Counted from the first letter of the stretch, positions 9,305 to 17,985 are shown. The stretch: DNA of 64,000 bases from Confluentibacter flavum (GCF_002843175.1 NZ_PJEO01000013.1:1-64000), one strand, 5' to 3'. Numbers and translations: made by a program. The notes: generated from the sequence alone by a model not told the origin.

Positions 9305-9429
9305 ACCGCAAATTGGCAAATTAAACGGAATAATTATTTGTTAACTCCCCGAGAAAGAAGGATAAAAATAATAATGAATTTAGCAGCCAATGCATAGATT
9401 ATTAAATCAAAAATTTGCGAATTTGCGGT
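9305..9429. repeat. Long-armed inverted repeat between the fusion gene and metZ-like gene
   Basis: ACCGCAAATTGGCAAA (9305-9320) and TTTGCGAATTTGCGGT (9414-9429) are inverted copies with one mismatch, about 93 bases apart. The second arm ends 12 bases before the likely ATG of the next gene. It could fold over the ribosome-binding region or be a remnant of a small mobile repeat. No other structure was seen in this 144-base gap. Confidence 0.45.
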
Positions 9430-9441
9430 AAAACAAAAATC

Positions 9442-10617
9442 ATGAGCGAAGAAAGAAAACAATTTGAAACAGAAGCCATTCGTACGCAATTAGAACGTAG
9501 CGAATTTTTAGAACATACCAGCCCAATATACTTAACATCCAGTTTTGTTTTTGAGGATGCCGAAGATATGCGTGCCTCTTTTACAGAAGAAAAGGAACGT
9601 AATATTTACAGCCGTTTTTCAAACCCAAATACCACTGAGTTTGTAGATAAAATTTGCAAGATGGAAGGAGCCGAAAGTGGTTATGCATTCGCAACGGGTA
9701 TGGCTGCTGTATTTTCAACATTTGCAGCGTTGTTAAAAAGTGGTGATCATATAGTATCGGCGCGTTCGGTGTTTGGTTCAACACATGCGTTGTTTGTGAA
9801 TTATCTTCCAAAATGGGATATTACAACCAGTTATTTTGATGTCAATAAACCAGAAACCATTGAAAGTTTCATCACGCCAAATACTAAAATTCTTTATGCT
9901 GAAACACCGACCAATCCAGCAGTAGATATTATAGACTTGGAATTGCTTGGTGACATTGCCCAAAAGCACAATTTAATTTTAATCATTGATAATTGTTTCG
10001 CCACGCCCTATTTACAACAACCTATAAAGTTTGGAGCACATTTGGTCATCCATTCGGCTACCAAATTAATTGACGGACAAGGTCGTGTTTTGGGTGGCGT
10101 AACCGTTGGAAATGCCGATTTAATAAGAGAGGTCTATTTGTTCTCAAGAAATACAGGCCCTGCATTATCACCATTTAATGCGTGGATATTGTCTAAAAGT
10201 TTAGAAACCCTTGCGGTTAGGGTCGATAAGCATTGCGAGAATGCTTTAAAGGTAGCTGGGTTTTTGGAAAGCCATTCGAATGTGAGTTGGGTAAAATATC
10301 CATTTTTAAAATCGCATCCGCAATACGAAGTCGCTAAAAAGCAAATGAAATTAGGCGGTAACATTGTCGCTTTTGAAGTTAAAGGGGGCATAGAAGGAGG
10401 TCGTAACTTTTTAAATGCCATCAAAATGTGTTCTTTGGCAGCAAATTTAGGTGATACAAGAACCATAGTCACACATCCATCCTCAACAACACACAGCAAA
10501 TTATCGGAAGCGGATAGATTGCAAGTCAGTATTACCGATGGTCTGGTAAGAATTTCGGTGGGGTTGGAACATATAGATGATATTATTACAGATTTAAAAC
10601 AAGCTTTAGAAAATTAA
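9442..10617 (+). CDS. metZ: Second Cys/Met-metabolism PLP enzyme, O-succinyl/acetylhomoserine sulfhydrylase type
   Basis: A 391-residue PLP enzyme of the trans-sulfuration family, likely giving homocysteine from an acylated homoserine and sulfide. It has the METY/METZ features YSRFSNPNT near residue 50, ATGMAAVF, ETPTNPAVDIIDLE, HSATKLIDGQGR with the PLP lysine, and GDTRTIVTHPSSTTH. I chose the ATG at 9442 over an upstream TTG at 9415, because homology-like sequence starts with FETEAIRTQ and the extra residues lie in an inverted repeat. It lies two bases or fewer from phzF-like and shares the methionine operon. Cystathionine gamma-synthase or methionine gamma-lyase cannot be excluded; the acyl donor is inferred. 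Confidence 0.82.
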   Translation: MSEERKQFETEAIRTQLERSEFLEHTSPIYLTSSFVFEDAEDMRASFTEEKERNIYSRFSNPNTTEFVDKICKMEGAESGYAFATGMAAVFSTFAALLKSGDHIVSARSVFGSTHALFVNYLPKWDITTSYFDVNKPETIESFITPNTKILYAETPTNPAVDIIDLELLGDIAQKHNLILIIDNCFATPYLQQPIKFGAHLVIHSATKLIDGQGRVLGGVTVGNADLIREVYLFSRNTGPALSPFNAWILSKSLETLAVRVDKHCENALKVAGFLESHSNVSWVKYPFLKSHPQYEVAKKQMKLGGNIVAFEVKGGIEGGRNFLNAIKMCSLAANLGDTRTIVTHPSSTTHSKLSEADRLQVSITDGLVRISVGLEHIDDIITDLKQALEN

Positions 10618-10618
10618 A

Positions 10619-11413
10619 ATGCAATTATTTACTGTTGATTCTTTTACAAATATTCCTTTTAAGGGAAACCCTGCGGCAGTATGTGTTTTGGAAAAACCGC
10701 TGACTGAAGCTGCTTATATTGATATAGCACAAGAAATGAATCTTTCTGAAACTGCTTTTGTGTACGAAGAAAACGGTCAGTACCAACTCAGATGGTTCAC
10801 GCCAACTCTAGAAATAGATCTTTGTGGACATGCTACTCTGGCGACGGCTAAAATTCTTTTTGAGAAATTCAACGTAACCAAAGACGTTCTCGAATTCCAT
10901 ACTAGAAGTGGGGTGTTGACGGTGAAAAAAAGGGGGCATCAGTTAGAAATGGATTTTCCAATTGGTAAAACCCAACCTGAAAATTCCGATGATGCTTTAT
11001 TAGAAGCGTTTTTAGGTGAAAAACCCATAACCGTTAATAGTGATAAGGATTGGTGTTTGGTTGAAGTCAGTCAAAGTGATTTGATTAGGCATTTAAAACC
11101 TCAATTTGAATTGTTAAAGAAGCACTCCAAAAAGAAATTTATCATCACAGCTAAATCTTCTGAGAAGGAATACGATTTTGTTTCTAGAATGTTCGCGCCA
11201 GATTTCGGCATTGACGAAGATCCTGTTACAGGTTCTGCACATTGTTACTTGGCAAATTATTGGAGTGAGAAACTGTCTAAAAATACACTCATTGGTTACC
11301 AAGCGTCAAAACGTGGCGGTGTGGTAATATGTGAGGTTATAAATAATGACAGAGTGCTTTTAATTGGCGATTGCGTTATTATGGCTGAGCTTTTGGTGGC
11401 GTGGGATAAGTAG
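10619..11413 (+). CDS. PhzF-family isomerase/epimerase
   Basis: PhzF-like proteins are two-lobed isomerases of the diaminopimelate-epimerase fold. The 264-residue length fits. Residues VDSFTNIPFKGNPAAVCVLE near the start, MNLSETAFV with the catalytic glutamate (about residue 44), DLCGHATLA and the second-lobe DEDPVTGSAHC are hallmark motifs. The true substrate is unknown; most PhzF-family members are not phenazine enzymes. It begins one base after the metZ-like stop, so it is probably co-transcribed with the methionine genes, but no role in methionine synthesis can be read from the sequence. Confidence 0.85.
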   Translation: MQLFTVDSFTNIPFKGNPAAVCVLEKPLTEAAYIDIAQEMNLSETAFVYEENGQYQLRWFTPTLEIDLCGHATLATAKILFEKFNVTKDVLEFHTRSGVLTVKKRGHQLEMDFPIGKTQPENSDDALLEAFLGEKPITVNSDKDWCLVEVSQSDLIRHLKPQFELLKKHSKKKFIITAKSSEKEYDFVSRMFAPDFGIDEDPVTGSAHCYLANYWSEKLSKNTLIGYQASKRGGVVICEVINNDRVLLIGDCVIMAELLVAWDK

Positions 11414-11504
11414 ATGCATTATTTTGAATTTGGAATAATTTTCTAAAAGCTTTAGTTACTATTGCAAAGTAAAAAACGTATATTTCAGTTATATCGATTG
11501 TATT

Positions 11505-11741
11505 ATGGGAGCATTAGAATTAAGGGAAAAACGGAAGAAGTCAATAACTAAAGTTGATGAACGTTTCCTGCGTATGGTAAATGCGCTATACGAAAGCTCC
11601 ACCCAAAATGAATGACTACGATAATTAACAGAAACCGCTAAGAAGTTAATTAATCAAGGTTTAGAAGATATTAATGAAGGACGTGTTCATACTCATGAAG
11701 ACGTGATGGCCGAATTGAGAAAGAAATACACTCTTGTTTAA
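11505..11741 (+). pseudogene. Decayed antitoxin gene
   Basis: One reading frame from ATG 11505 encodes a RelB/CopG-like small antitoxin: GALELREKRKKS, VDERFLRMVNALYE, then LTETAKKLINQGLEDINEGRVHTHEDVM and a final AELRKKYTLV. It is broken in frame by TGA at 11613 and TAA at 11622. The downstream part, with an N-x-G-R-V-H-x-H-E-D-V-M pattern, is typical of antitoxins in Bacteroidota. A stub of the toxin follows. The position next to a sensor kinase insertion suggests an old accessory locus. Confidence 0.6.
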
Positions 11742-11747
11742 AATTTA

Positions 11748-11810
11748 ATGGAGGTTTTTTGGACTCAAACTGCTAAATGGAGTTACCTCACATTTTCTAT
11801 TTCACCGTAA
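11748..11810 (+). pseudogene. Truncated RelE/ParE-type toxin remnant
   Basis: ATG at 11748, six bases after the antitoxin remnant, starts MEVFWTQTAKW, which matches the usual first residues of RelE/ParE toxins in Bacteroidota. The frame then leaves the family and stops at 11810. The rest of the toxin, about 80 residues, is missing, so the toxin cannot be functional. Confidence 0.5.
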
Positions 11811-12080
11811 ATCTAATTGGTAAATCATAAATTTATGATACGTCTTTGGACACAGATGCATTTATCTGTGCCAAAACTAAAAGATATAAAATTATAGTTA
11901 TTTATTATCACCACCTTGTTGTTTATTATCACCACCTTTGATTGTATTTTTTTTCCCATAAGTTAATTATCAACTATTTATAACCTTCAAATAACATTTT
12001 TTACTTTTTAAAAGAAAATAATTAAAATTTATCCATTGGGGTGGAGACTTGGTTTATAAATATATTAATAAACAAAAAAA
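11811..12080. other. Gene-free stretch before the sensor kinase, with a short direct repeat
   Basis: No gene is visible. A 17-base sequence, TTTATTATCACCACCTT, occurs twice (11901-11917 and 11922-11938), separated by four bases. The remainder is AT-rich and presumably holds the promoter for the histidine kinase, but no convincing -33/-7 pair was found. The repeat may be a duplication left by replication slippage. Confidence 0.4.
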
Positions 12081-14846
12081 ATGGATAATAGAAATTTTTT
12101 GAACGAGCAAGCCATTGCGAGCAATCTGGCAAAAGATTTAAAGGCTGCTTACAGTGAAATATCATTTCAAATCGAAGAAAAGGGAAAGCGTGCAGCAGAG
12201 CTTGTTATAGCCAACATAGAACTTTCTTTTCAAAACGAAGAAAAAGAAAAACGATCAGCAGAATTAATAATAGCTAACAAGGAACTCATTTTCCAAAATA
12301 AGGAAAAGGGAAAACGCGCAGGAGAATTAATAATAGCTAACAAGGAACTCATTTTTCAAAATAAAGAAAAAGGAAAACGTGCTGCAGAGTTATTCATTGC
12401 TAACAATAAGCTTATCAAATCAGAAGCCAATTTTCGGAAACTGAATGAGGAACTAGAGCAAAAGGTAAGTAAGCGCACGTCACAATATGTCTTCTTAAGC
12501 CAAATTAATCAAACCATTGTTCATGTTAGAGACGAAGCGACACTCTTTCGCAATTCATGCCGCTTTGCTCTGGAGTTTGGCAAATTCAAAATGGCATGGA
12601 TAGGAAGTTTTAACTCAGAACAAAATAAAATTACACTTCTTGAAAACAGTGGCATACCAGCTGAAGACATCAAACTATTTACAGATGTGTCCTATGAAAG
12701 CAAAGATCCGCAGGGTATTGTATTTCGAACCGGAAAACATTTTCTTTGCAATGATGTGGAGAACACTCCTGAAATAGAGAGTTGGAAATCCTTTGCAAAA
12801 AAGCAGGGTATTCATTCGTGTATTGTCCTACCAATACATAAATCGGGCAAGGTCTTCGGCACTTTTAATCTCTACGCAAGCAAACTTAATTTTTTCAACA
12901 AAGAAGATATTGCATTACTTACCGAGGTGACTGGCGATATTTCATTTGCCCTTGACCTTTTAGAAAAAACAAAAAGACATACACAAGCAGAAGAATTAAT
13001 AATTAAAAATGAAAAGCTTTTTAGAGCATTGATAGAAAAAAGCACCGACATGGAAACGCTTTCAACAATTGACGGCAAAATTTTCTATGCAAGCCCCTCC
13101 ATTTCCAAAGTACTTGGTTACTCTCTTGAAGAATTTTTAAATACAACCCCTTCTGACATTATTCATCCTGATAATATACCCATAGTTTTTGAAAACATAC
13201 AAAAGATTTTACAATCTCCTGGCGCTTCATTTACTATACGACATCAGCTAAAACATAATAACGGAAACTATATCTGGTGCGAGGGAACTATTACCAATAT
13301 GCTTCATGAACCTTATGTGCATGCAATAGTATCAAACTTCCGTGATATTTCCTATAAAAAATCAATTGAAGAACAACTGGAATTCGACAACAATAATCTG
13401 AATGCCTTAATTAATAACACTCATGATTTGATGTGGAGTGTGGATCGGGAATTAAATCTTATTACTTCTAACCTTCCATTTGATATAGCACACAAACTTA
13501 ATTTTGATAGAGCAATTCGTAAAGAAAAAAATATTCTTACAATAATGAATGCTCCTGAAATGATAAACCATTTTAAGCCATTATATGAACGGGCATTTGC
13601 AGGAGAAACATATTTATCAACTTTTTATTTGGATACACCAGTAGAGTTATGGACTGAAATTTCCTTCTATCCTATACGCAAGGGACATGAAATAATTGGA
13701 ACCGCCTGTCATTCGCGTGACATTACGGGAATAAAAAAATCAGAGAAAGAATTAAAAAATATCACAGATCGGCTATTGCTTGCAACTTATTCTGCAAAAA
13801 TTGGGATATGGGACTGGGATACTAAAAATGATATATTGATTTGGGATGACAATATGTACAAGATTTTCGATACTGTGCAAAATGAATTTAATGGCGCATT
13901 TGAAGCTTGGTCTAATACCGTGCATCCTGATGATTTACAAAGAACTTTGCTTGATGTTCAAACAGCACTTGATGGTCCTAAGAACTTTGATTCTGTCTTC
14001 AGGATACGCTGGCATAACAATGAAATTAGATATATAGAAGGACATGCAATCGTTCTGCGTGATGAAGATGGTAAGGCTAATAGAATGATTGGAGTAAACC
14101 GTGACATCACAGAACTAAAAGTTGCAGAGGAAACCAAAGAAAAATTAATCAATGGCATGGCTCAACGCAACTGTGACCTAGAACAGTTCACATTCATGAT
14201 TTCTCACAACCTTCGTGGTTCCGTCGCAAATATTCTAGGTTGTGCAGAAACCTTACAGGATGATACACTTACACTACAAGAACGAAAAGAATTTCTAAAA
14301 GGTCTTTTTGAATCCGTTTCGGGGCTAGATATCATAATTAAGGACATCAACTCTATACTACAATTAAAACATAAAGTCACCGAAAAAAATGAACTTATAT
14401 CCTTTTCAAATTTAGTAAATGATATAGTCAACAGCCTCGGACTTCACATAGACAAACACAATGTTCACATCAACTCTGATTTTTCAGCAGTGGACGAAAT
14501 CCTTTCACTCAAAGTATATATGCACAGCATCTTTTACAATTTAATAAGCAATAGCATAAAATACAGCAAGCCCCATGAACCAACGCATATAGAAATCAAA
14601 AGTTATTTTGAAAACGGAAGAATAACCCTCACTTTTAATGACAACGGATTAGGAATTGATATGAAAAAACATGGAGATAAAGTGTTTGGACTCTACAAGC
14701 GATTTCACTCTCACGTTGAAGGCAAAGGCATTGGTTTATTTATGGTAAAAACACAAGTAGAGGCATTAGAGGGAAAAATAACCGTATCAAGTGTACTCAA
14801 TAAAGGAACAGAATTTACAATCGTATTTGAAAACAGAATTAAATAA
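12081..14846 (+). CDS. GAF/PAS sensor histidine kinase with a repeat coiled coil
   Basis: A 921-residue soluble sensor kinase without membrane segments or signal peptide. Residues 30-115 are four near-identical 21-residue repeats (pattern ELIIANKELIFQNKEKGKRA) that should form a long helix or coiled coil. A GAF domain follows (about 140-290), then three PAS/PAC units (about 305-430, 435-555 and 560-690). The kinase core has the H-box ISHNLRG with phosphoacceptor His709, NLISNSIKYSKP as N-box, and NDNGLGID and GKGIGLFMVKTQ for ATP. The signal is unknown. The single-domain response regulator starts three bases after the stop. Base use looks slightly richer in C than the neighbours, and a decayed toxin-antitoxin pair lies upstream, hinting at acquisition. 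Confidence 0.88.
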   Translation: MDNRNFLNEQAIASNLAKDLKAAYSEISFQIEEKGKRAAELVIANIELSFQNEEKEKRSAELIIANKELIFQNKEKGKRAGELIIANKELIFQNKEKGKRAAELFIANNKLIKSEANFRKLNEELEQKVSKRTSQYVFLSQINQTIVHVRDEATLFRNSCRFALEFGKFKMAWIGSFNSEQNKITLLENSGIPAEDIKLFTDVSYESKDPQGIVFRTGKHFLCNDVENTPEIESWKSFAKKQGIHSCIVLPIHKSGKVFGTFNLYASKLNFFNKEDIALLTEVTGDISFALDLLEKTKRHTQAEELIIKNEKLFRALIEKSTDMETLSTIDGKIFYASPSISKVLGYSLEEFLNTTPSDIIHPDNIPIVFENIQKILQSPGASFTIRHQLKHNNGNYIWCEGTITNMLHEPYVHAIVSNFRDISYKKSIEEQLEFDNNNLNALINNTHDLMWSVDRELNLITSNLPFDIAHKLNFDRAIRKEKNILTIMNAPEMINHFKPLYERAFAGETYLSTFYLDTPVELWTEISFYPIRKGHEIIGTACHSRDITGIKKSEKELKNITDRLLLATYSAKIGIWDWDTKNDILIWDDNMYKIFDTVQNEFNGAFEAWSNTVHPDDLQRTLLDVQTALDGPKNFDSVFRIRWHNNEIRYIEGHAIVLRDEDGKANRMIGVNRDITELKVAEETKEKLINGMAQRNCDLEQFTFMISHNLRGSVANILGCAETLQDDTLTLQERKEFLKGLFESVSGLDIIIKDINSILQLKHKVTEKNELISFSNLVNDIVNSLGLHIDKHNVHINSDFSAVDEILSLKVYMHSIFYNLISNSIKYSKPHEPTHIEIKSYFENGRITLTFNDNGLGIDMKKHGDKVFGLYKRFHSHVEGKGIGLFMVKTQVEALEGKITVSSVLNKGTEFTIVFENRIK

Positions 14847-14849
14847 ACC

Positions 14850-15248
14850 ATGACAAAATCTGCAAAACAATTCATACTAGTGGACGATGACTCCTTAAGC
14901 ACTTCAATCTCTAAAATGGTATTAGTAAAGTCTCTGGAAGATATAGAAGTAAAGGATTTTATTGATCCCGAAATAGCATTGGAGTATATTGAAACGCAAT
15001 TTGAGAATAAATTTGAAAACCAATTAATAATACTCCTTTTAGATATTAACATGCCAAACTTAACAGGATGGGAATTCCTTGATAAATTTAAAACATTCAC
15101 CGATTCAATAAAAAAACAATTTGAAATCTATATGCTCTCCTCATCTGTTGACCCAGTTGATATTCAAAGAGCGAAACTAAATCCCCTTGTCAAAGATTTT
15201 ATTGAGAAGCCACTCAACAAAGCGGTCCTTTTAAAAATATTGGGTTGA
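14850..15248 (+). CDS. Single-domain response regulator
   Basis: A 132-residue REC domain with no output domain. The acidic pocket VDDD (residues 11-14), phosphoacceptor Asp65 in LLLDINMP, the Ser/Thr position in LSSS (about 97) and Lys120 in EKPL are all present. It is paired with the preceding histidine kinase and is likely its phosphorylation partner. Such stand-alone receivers work by protein binding or phosphorelay. Function beyond that is not readable. Confidence 0.88.
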   Translation: MTKSAKQFILVDDDSLSTSISKMVLVKSLEDIEVKDFIDPEIALEYIETQFENKFENQLIILLLDINMPNLTGWEFLDKFKTFTDSIKKQFEIYMLSSSVDPVDIQRAKLNPLVKDFIEKPLNKAVLLKILG

Positions 15249-15453
15249 GAATACATGCTTTCAAGCTATGAACTCAATGTTTTTATTAGCGTTGTAAGCT
15301 TCCCATAATAAAACTACGAATTTAATTCTACTAGTTAATTTTACAAGTGATTTTTACTGTTGCCCAACTCATTATACATCCATTAAAATACTCATTATCC
15401 ATTTATCTTTTCAGCATCATAATAACTTTTGTTAAAATACTTATCTTCGCAGC

Positions 15454-15864
15454 ATGCTATCTAAAAAAACAAAATACGGTTTAAAGGCACTCACCTATAT
15501 TGCCAGAAAAGGTAATAACGAACCAGTACAAATTGGTGAGATTGCCAAAAACGAACATATTTCACAGAAATTTTTAGAGAGCATTTTACTAACGTTAAGA
15601 AAATCTGGGTTTTTAGGTTCAAAAAAAGGGAAGCACGGGGGTTATTATTTGATTAAAAAACCGTCTGATATTTTAATGACCGATGTGATGCGTGTTTTAG
15701 AAGGTCCCATAGCTTTGGTATCTTGTGTGAGTTTGAACTTTTATGAAAAATGCGATGATTGCCCAGATGAAGCCAGTTGCAGTGTAAATAAATTAATGAT
15801 TCAAGTGCGGGATAGCACCCTTAATGTGTTTAAAAATAATACACTAGAGGATATATCACGGTAA
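15454..15864 (+). CDS. Rrf2-family transcriptional regulator, likely of the cysteine genes
   Basis: A 136-residue winged-helix regulator of the Rrf2 family (relatives IscR, CymR, NsrR). LSKKTKYGLKALTYIAR is the typical start, and the recognition helix follows ISQKFLESILLTLRKSG. A Cys cluster near residues 90-110 (SCVSLNFYEKC, CDDC, EASCSV) has the layout of an iron-sulfur-binding loop but with four cysteines. It sits directly before the sulfate reduction operon and is separated by 96 bases holding a palindrome. By analogy with CymR, control of cysteine supply is inferred. The -7-like TATCTTCG (15442-15449) ends only four bases before the ATG, so the mRNA may be leaderless. Confidence 0.85.
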   Translation: MLSKKTKYGLKALTYIARKGNNEPVQIGEIAKNEHISQKFLESILLTLRKSGFLGSKKGKHGGYYLIKKPSDILMTDVMRVLEGPIALVSCVSLNFYEKCDDCPDEASCSVNKLMIQVRDSTLNVFKNNTLEDISR

Positions 15865-15888
15865 TGATTAAAAAAAACATAAATATTT

Positions 15889-15943
15889 TTTGAGATATAA
15901 TAAAAAGTATTATTTTTGTAATCCCTATTAAGTCGATAGGAAT
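15889..15943 (+). promoter_or_regulatory. Promoter and palindromic operator of the cys operon
   Basis: TTTG (15889-15892), an 18-base spacer and TATTTTTG (15911-15918) match the Bacteroidota promoter consensus. Overlapping the expected start point is an inverted repeat, ATCCCTAT (15921-15928) and ATAGGAAT (15936-15943), seven of eight positions matching across a seven-base gap. Its size and place suit an Rrf2 dimer site that would block transcription. That the preceding Rrf2 gene product binds it is inference. Confidence 0.6.
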
Positions 15944-15960
15944 AATATAATACGAATAAA

Positions 15961-16224
15961 ATGATTGACCAAGTGTTGACAAATCCAAATCAAACAGAGA
16001 AAACGACATATAAAACCGATTCAACTAAAGAGAAGCCAATAAGAAGTATAGCAAAATCTATTAGTTGGAGGATAATAGGAACGATTGATACCATGATCAT
16101 TTCTTGGATTATTACTGGAAAGTTGAATACAGCACTTTTAATTGGGGGTGTTGAAGTCGTCACAAAGATGGTATTATACTTTTTCCACGAACGCATATGG
16201 AATTCAGTTAAATGGGGTAAATAA
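15961..16224 (+). CDS. DUF2061 small membrane protein
   Basis: An 87-residue protein whose second half is the DUF2061 domain: SIAKSISWRIIGTIDTMIIS, a hydrophobic stretch through TGKLNTALLIGGVEV, and FFHERIWNSVKWGK. Two short membrane helices are likely (about residues 40-57 and 58-75). DUF2061 proteins often accompany sulfate-assimilation genes in Bacteroidota, but their role is unknown; sulfate or sulfite movement is only a guess. It is the first gene after the operon promoter and is nine bases ahead of cysH. Confidence 0.8.
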   Translation: MIDQVLTNPNQTEKTTYKTDSTKEKPIRSIAKSISWRIIGTIDTMIISWIITGKLNTALLIGGVEVVTKMVLYFFHERIWNSVKWGK

Positions 16225-16233
16225 GAGATTATA

Positions 16234-16854
16234 ATGATAACGGAAAATCAAATTAAAGAATTAAACGACGCTTATAAAAGTGCTAAGCCCTCTGACATTA
16301 TCCAGAAGGCTTTTGAGCTTAGCAAAGAAGCGGTAGTAACAACAAATTTCAGGCCTTACGAAGCAGCTATATTATATGCTGTAAATACCGTTGAAGCCAA
16401 TGTGCCAGTGGTTTGGTGCGATACAGGTTACAATACACCACAAACCTACAGACACGCCGAAAAAGTCATAAAGGATTTGAATATAAACGTATTTCTGTAC
16501 GTGCCTAAACAAACATCGGCGCATAGAGATGTGGTTATGGGTATTCCAAGTGTTGATGCGCCAGAACATGCTCTTTTTACAGAACAAGTGAAGTTAGAAC
16601 CTTTCAGACGTGCTATGGAAGAACACAAACCCAAAGTTTGGTTTACCAATTTGCGTCAAGGGCAAACAGCATTTAGGGATAGTATTGGTATTTTCAGCGT
16701 CAGCAAAGATGGCGTTTTAAAGGTAAGTCCGTTCTATTATTGGTCTGATGCCGATTTAGATAAGTACTTAGAAGAACATAATTTGCCAAACGAATTTAAA
16801 TATTTCGATCCTACAAAAGCGTTAGAAAACAGAGAGTGTGGATTACACGCCTAA
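16234..16854 (+). CDS. cysH: Phosphoadenylyl-sulfate (or adenylyl-sulfate) reductase
   Basis: CysH reduces activated sulfate to sulfite with thioredoxin. The catalytic tail ENRECGLHA and the substrate loop VVWCDTGYNTPQT are clear, as is NLRQGQTAFR. At 206 residues it is short. It has only two cysteines, lacking the CC and CxxC pairs that hold the 4Fe-4S cluster of classical APS reductases. So it is either a PAPS reductase, needing an APS kinase not seen here, or a cluster-free APS reductase. It is in the cys operon between DUF2061 and cysD. Confidence 0.87.
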   Translation: MITENQIKELNDAYKSAKPSDIIQKAFELSKEAVVTTNFRPYEAAILYAVNTVEANVPVVWCDTGYNTPQTYRHAEKVIKDLNINVFLYVPKQTSAHRDVVMGIPSVDAPEHALFTEQVKLEPFRRAMEEHKPKVWFTNLRQGQTAFRDSIGIFSVSKDGVLKVSPFYYWSDADLDKYLEEHNLPNEFKYFDPTKALENRECGLHA

Positions 16855-16951
16855 GTAAGTTAAAAGTTAAAAGTACAAAGTTAAAAGTTGTTATTGATTT
16901 GGTTCAGAAACCAACAACCATCAACCAACAACCATCAACCATAAAAATATT

Positions 16952-17857
16952 ATGAATAAAGACACATCGCATATAAATTCACTAGAAAACGAAGCAATTT
17001 ATATTATTAGGGAAGTAGCAGCTCAGTTTGAAAAACCGGTATTGTTGTTTTCTGGCGGAAAAGATTCCATTACCTTGGTTAGACTTGCCGTAAAAGCATT
17101 TTATCCTGCAAAAATTCCGTTTCCATTAATGCATATCGATACAGGGCATAATTTCCCGGAAACGATTGAATTTAGAGATAGATTGGTTAAGGAATTAGGA
17201 TTGGAATTGATTGTTAGAAATGTTCAGGATTCTATTGATGAAGGTAAAGTAAAGGAAGAATCTGGCAGATATGCTAGTAGAAACCAATTGCAAACCACCA
17301 CACTTTTAGATGCTATTGAAGAATTTAAATTTGATGCTTGTATAGGTGGTGCTCGTCGTGATGAAGAAAAGGCAAGAGCTAAAGAACGTATTTTTTCGGT
17401 TCGGGACGATTTTGGCCAGTGGGACGAAAAAAAGCAACGTCCGGAATTGTTCGATATGCTAAACGGACAAATTAATTTAGGACAAAATGTACGTGTGTTC
17501 CCAATTTCAAATTGGACAGAGTTAGACGTTTGGTCTTATATTGAACAAGAGAATATTGAAATTCCATCTATTTACTTTGCTCATACGCGTAAAGTATTTT
17601 TAAGGGATGGGATGATTTGGTCAGCTGAAGATGAAGTAGTTTATAGAGATGATAACGAGCAAGTAATTGAAGAATTGGTACGTTTTAGAACCGTTGGGGA
17701 CATGAGTTGTACGGCAGCAGTGTTGTCCGACGCTACAACCATTTCAAAAGTAGTGGAAGAAATTAGGGAATCAACCATTTCAGAACGTGGTGCGCGTATA
17801 GACGATAAACGCTCTGAAGCCGCTATGGAAAAACGTAAACAACAGGGGTATTTCTAA
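16952..17857 (+). CDS. cysD: Sulfate adenylyltransferase subunit 2
   Basis: CysD makes adenylyl sulfate from ATP and sulfate, driven by the GTPase CysN. The 301-residue length matches the family. The PP-loop LFSGGKDSITLVRL (about residue 33), HIDTGHNFPET, GGARRDEEKARAKER and the C-terminal RFRTVGDMSCTAAV are characteristic. The 97-base gap before it has tandem low-complexity sequence (two copies of an ACCAACAACCATCA unit at about 16908-16936). Start is the ATG at 16952. Confidence 0.95.
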   Translation: MNKDTSHINSLENEAIYIIREVAAQFEKPVLLFSGGKDSITLVRLAVKAFYPAKIPFPLMHIDTGHNFPETIEFRDRLVKELGLELIVRNVQDSIDEGKVKEESGRYASRNQLQTTTLLDAIEEFKFDACIGGARRDEEKARAKERIFSVRDDFGQWDEKKQRPELFDMLNGQINLGQNVRVFPISNWTELDVWSYIEQENIEIPSIYFAHTRKVFLRDGMIWSAEDEVVYRDDNEQVIEELVRFRTVGDMSCTAAVLSDATTISKVVEEIRESTISERGARIDDKRSEAAMEKRKQQGYF

Positions 17858-17985
17858 AATTTGCTTAAGCAAATTTTTGCTATTAGCTATTGGCTGTTAG
17901 CCTTTAGCACAAGTTTAAAAATTAATTATAAAATTGCCATAAGTGGATAGCGAATAGCTAAAAGCTAAAGGCCAACAGCATAAAC
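17858..17985. repeat. Low-complexity intergenic repeats between cysD and cysN
   Basis: The gap is filled with permutations of AGCTAT and AGCTAAA, arranged as a rough inverted pair (TATTAGCTATTGGCTGTTAG near 17880 and the complementary-type sequence near 17955). No T-run or gene was seen. The paired arms could stabilise the mRNA between cysD and cysN, but this is unproven. Confidence 0.35.

Noticed and set aside
9415-9441. TTG start upstream of the metZ-like gene
   Set aside because: The added residues lie in an inverted repeat arm; the ATG at 9442 gives the family-like N-terminus.
11901-11938. Direct repeats as target-site duplications of a mobile element
   Set aside because: The two copies are only four bases apart, so no element lies between them; slippage is simpler.
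16855-16951. CRISPR-like or regulatory repeats before cysD
   Set aside because: The units are short, low complexity and adjacent without spacers; no array structure or cas gene.
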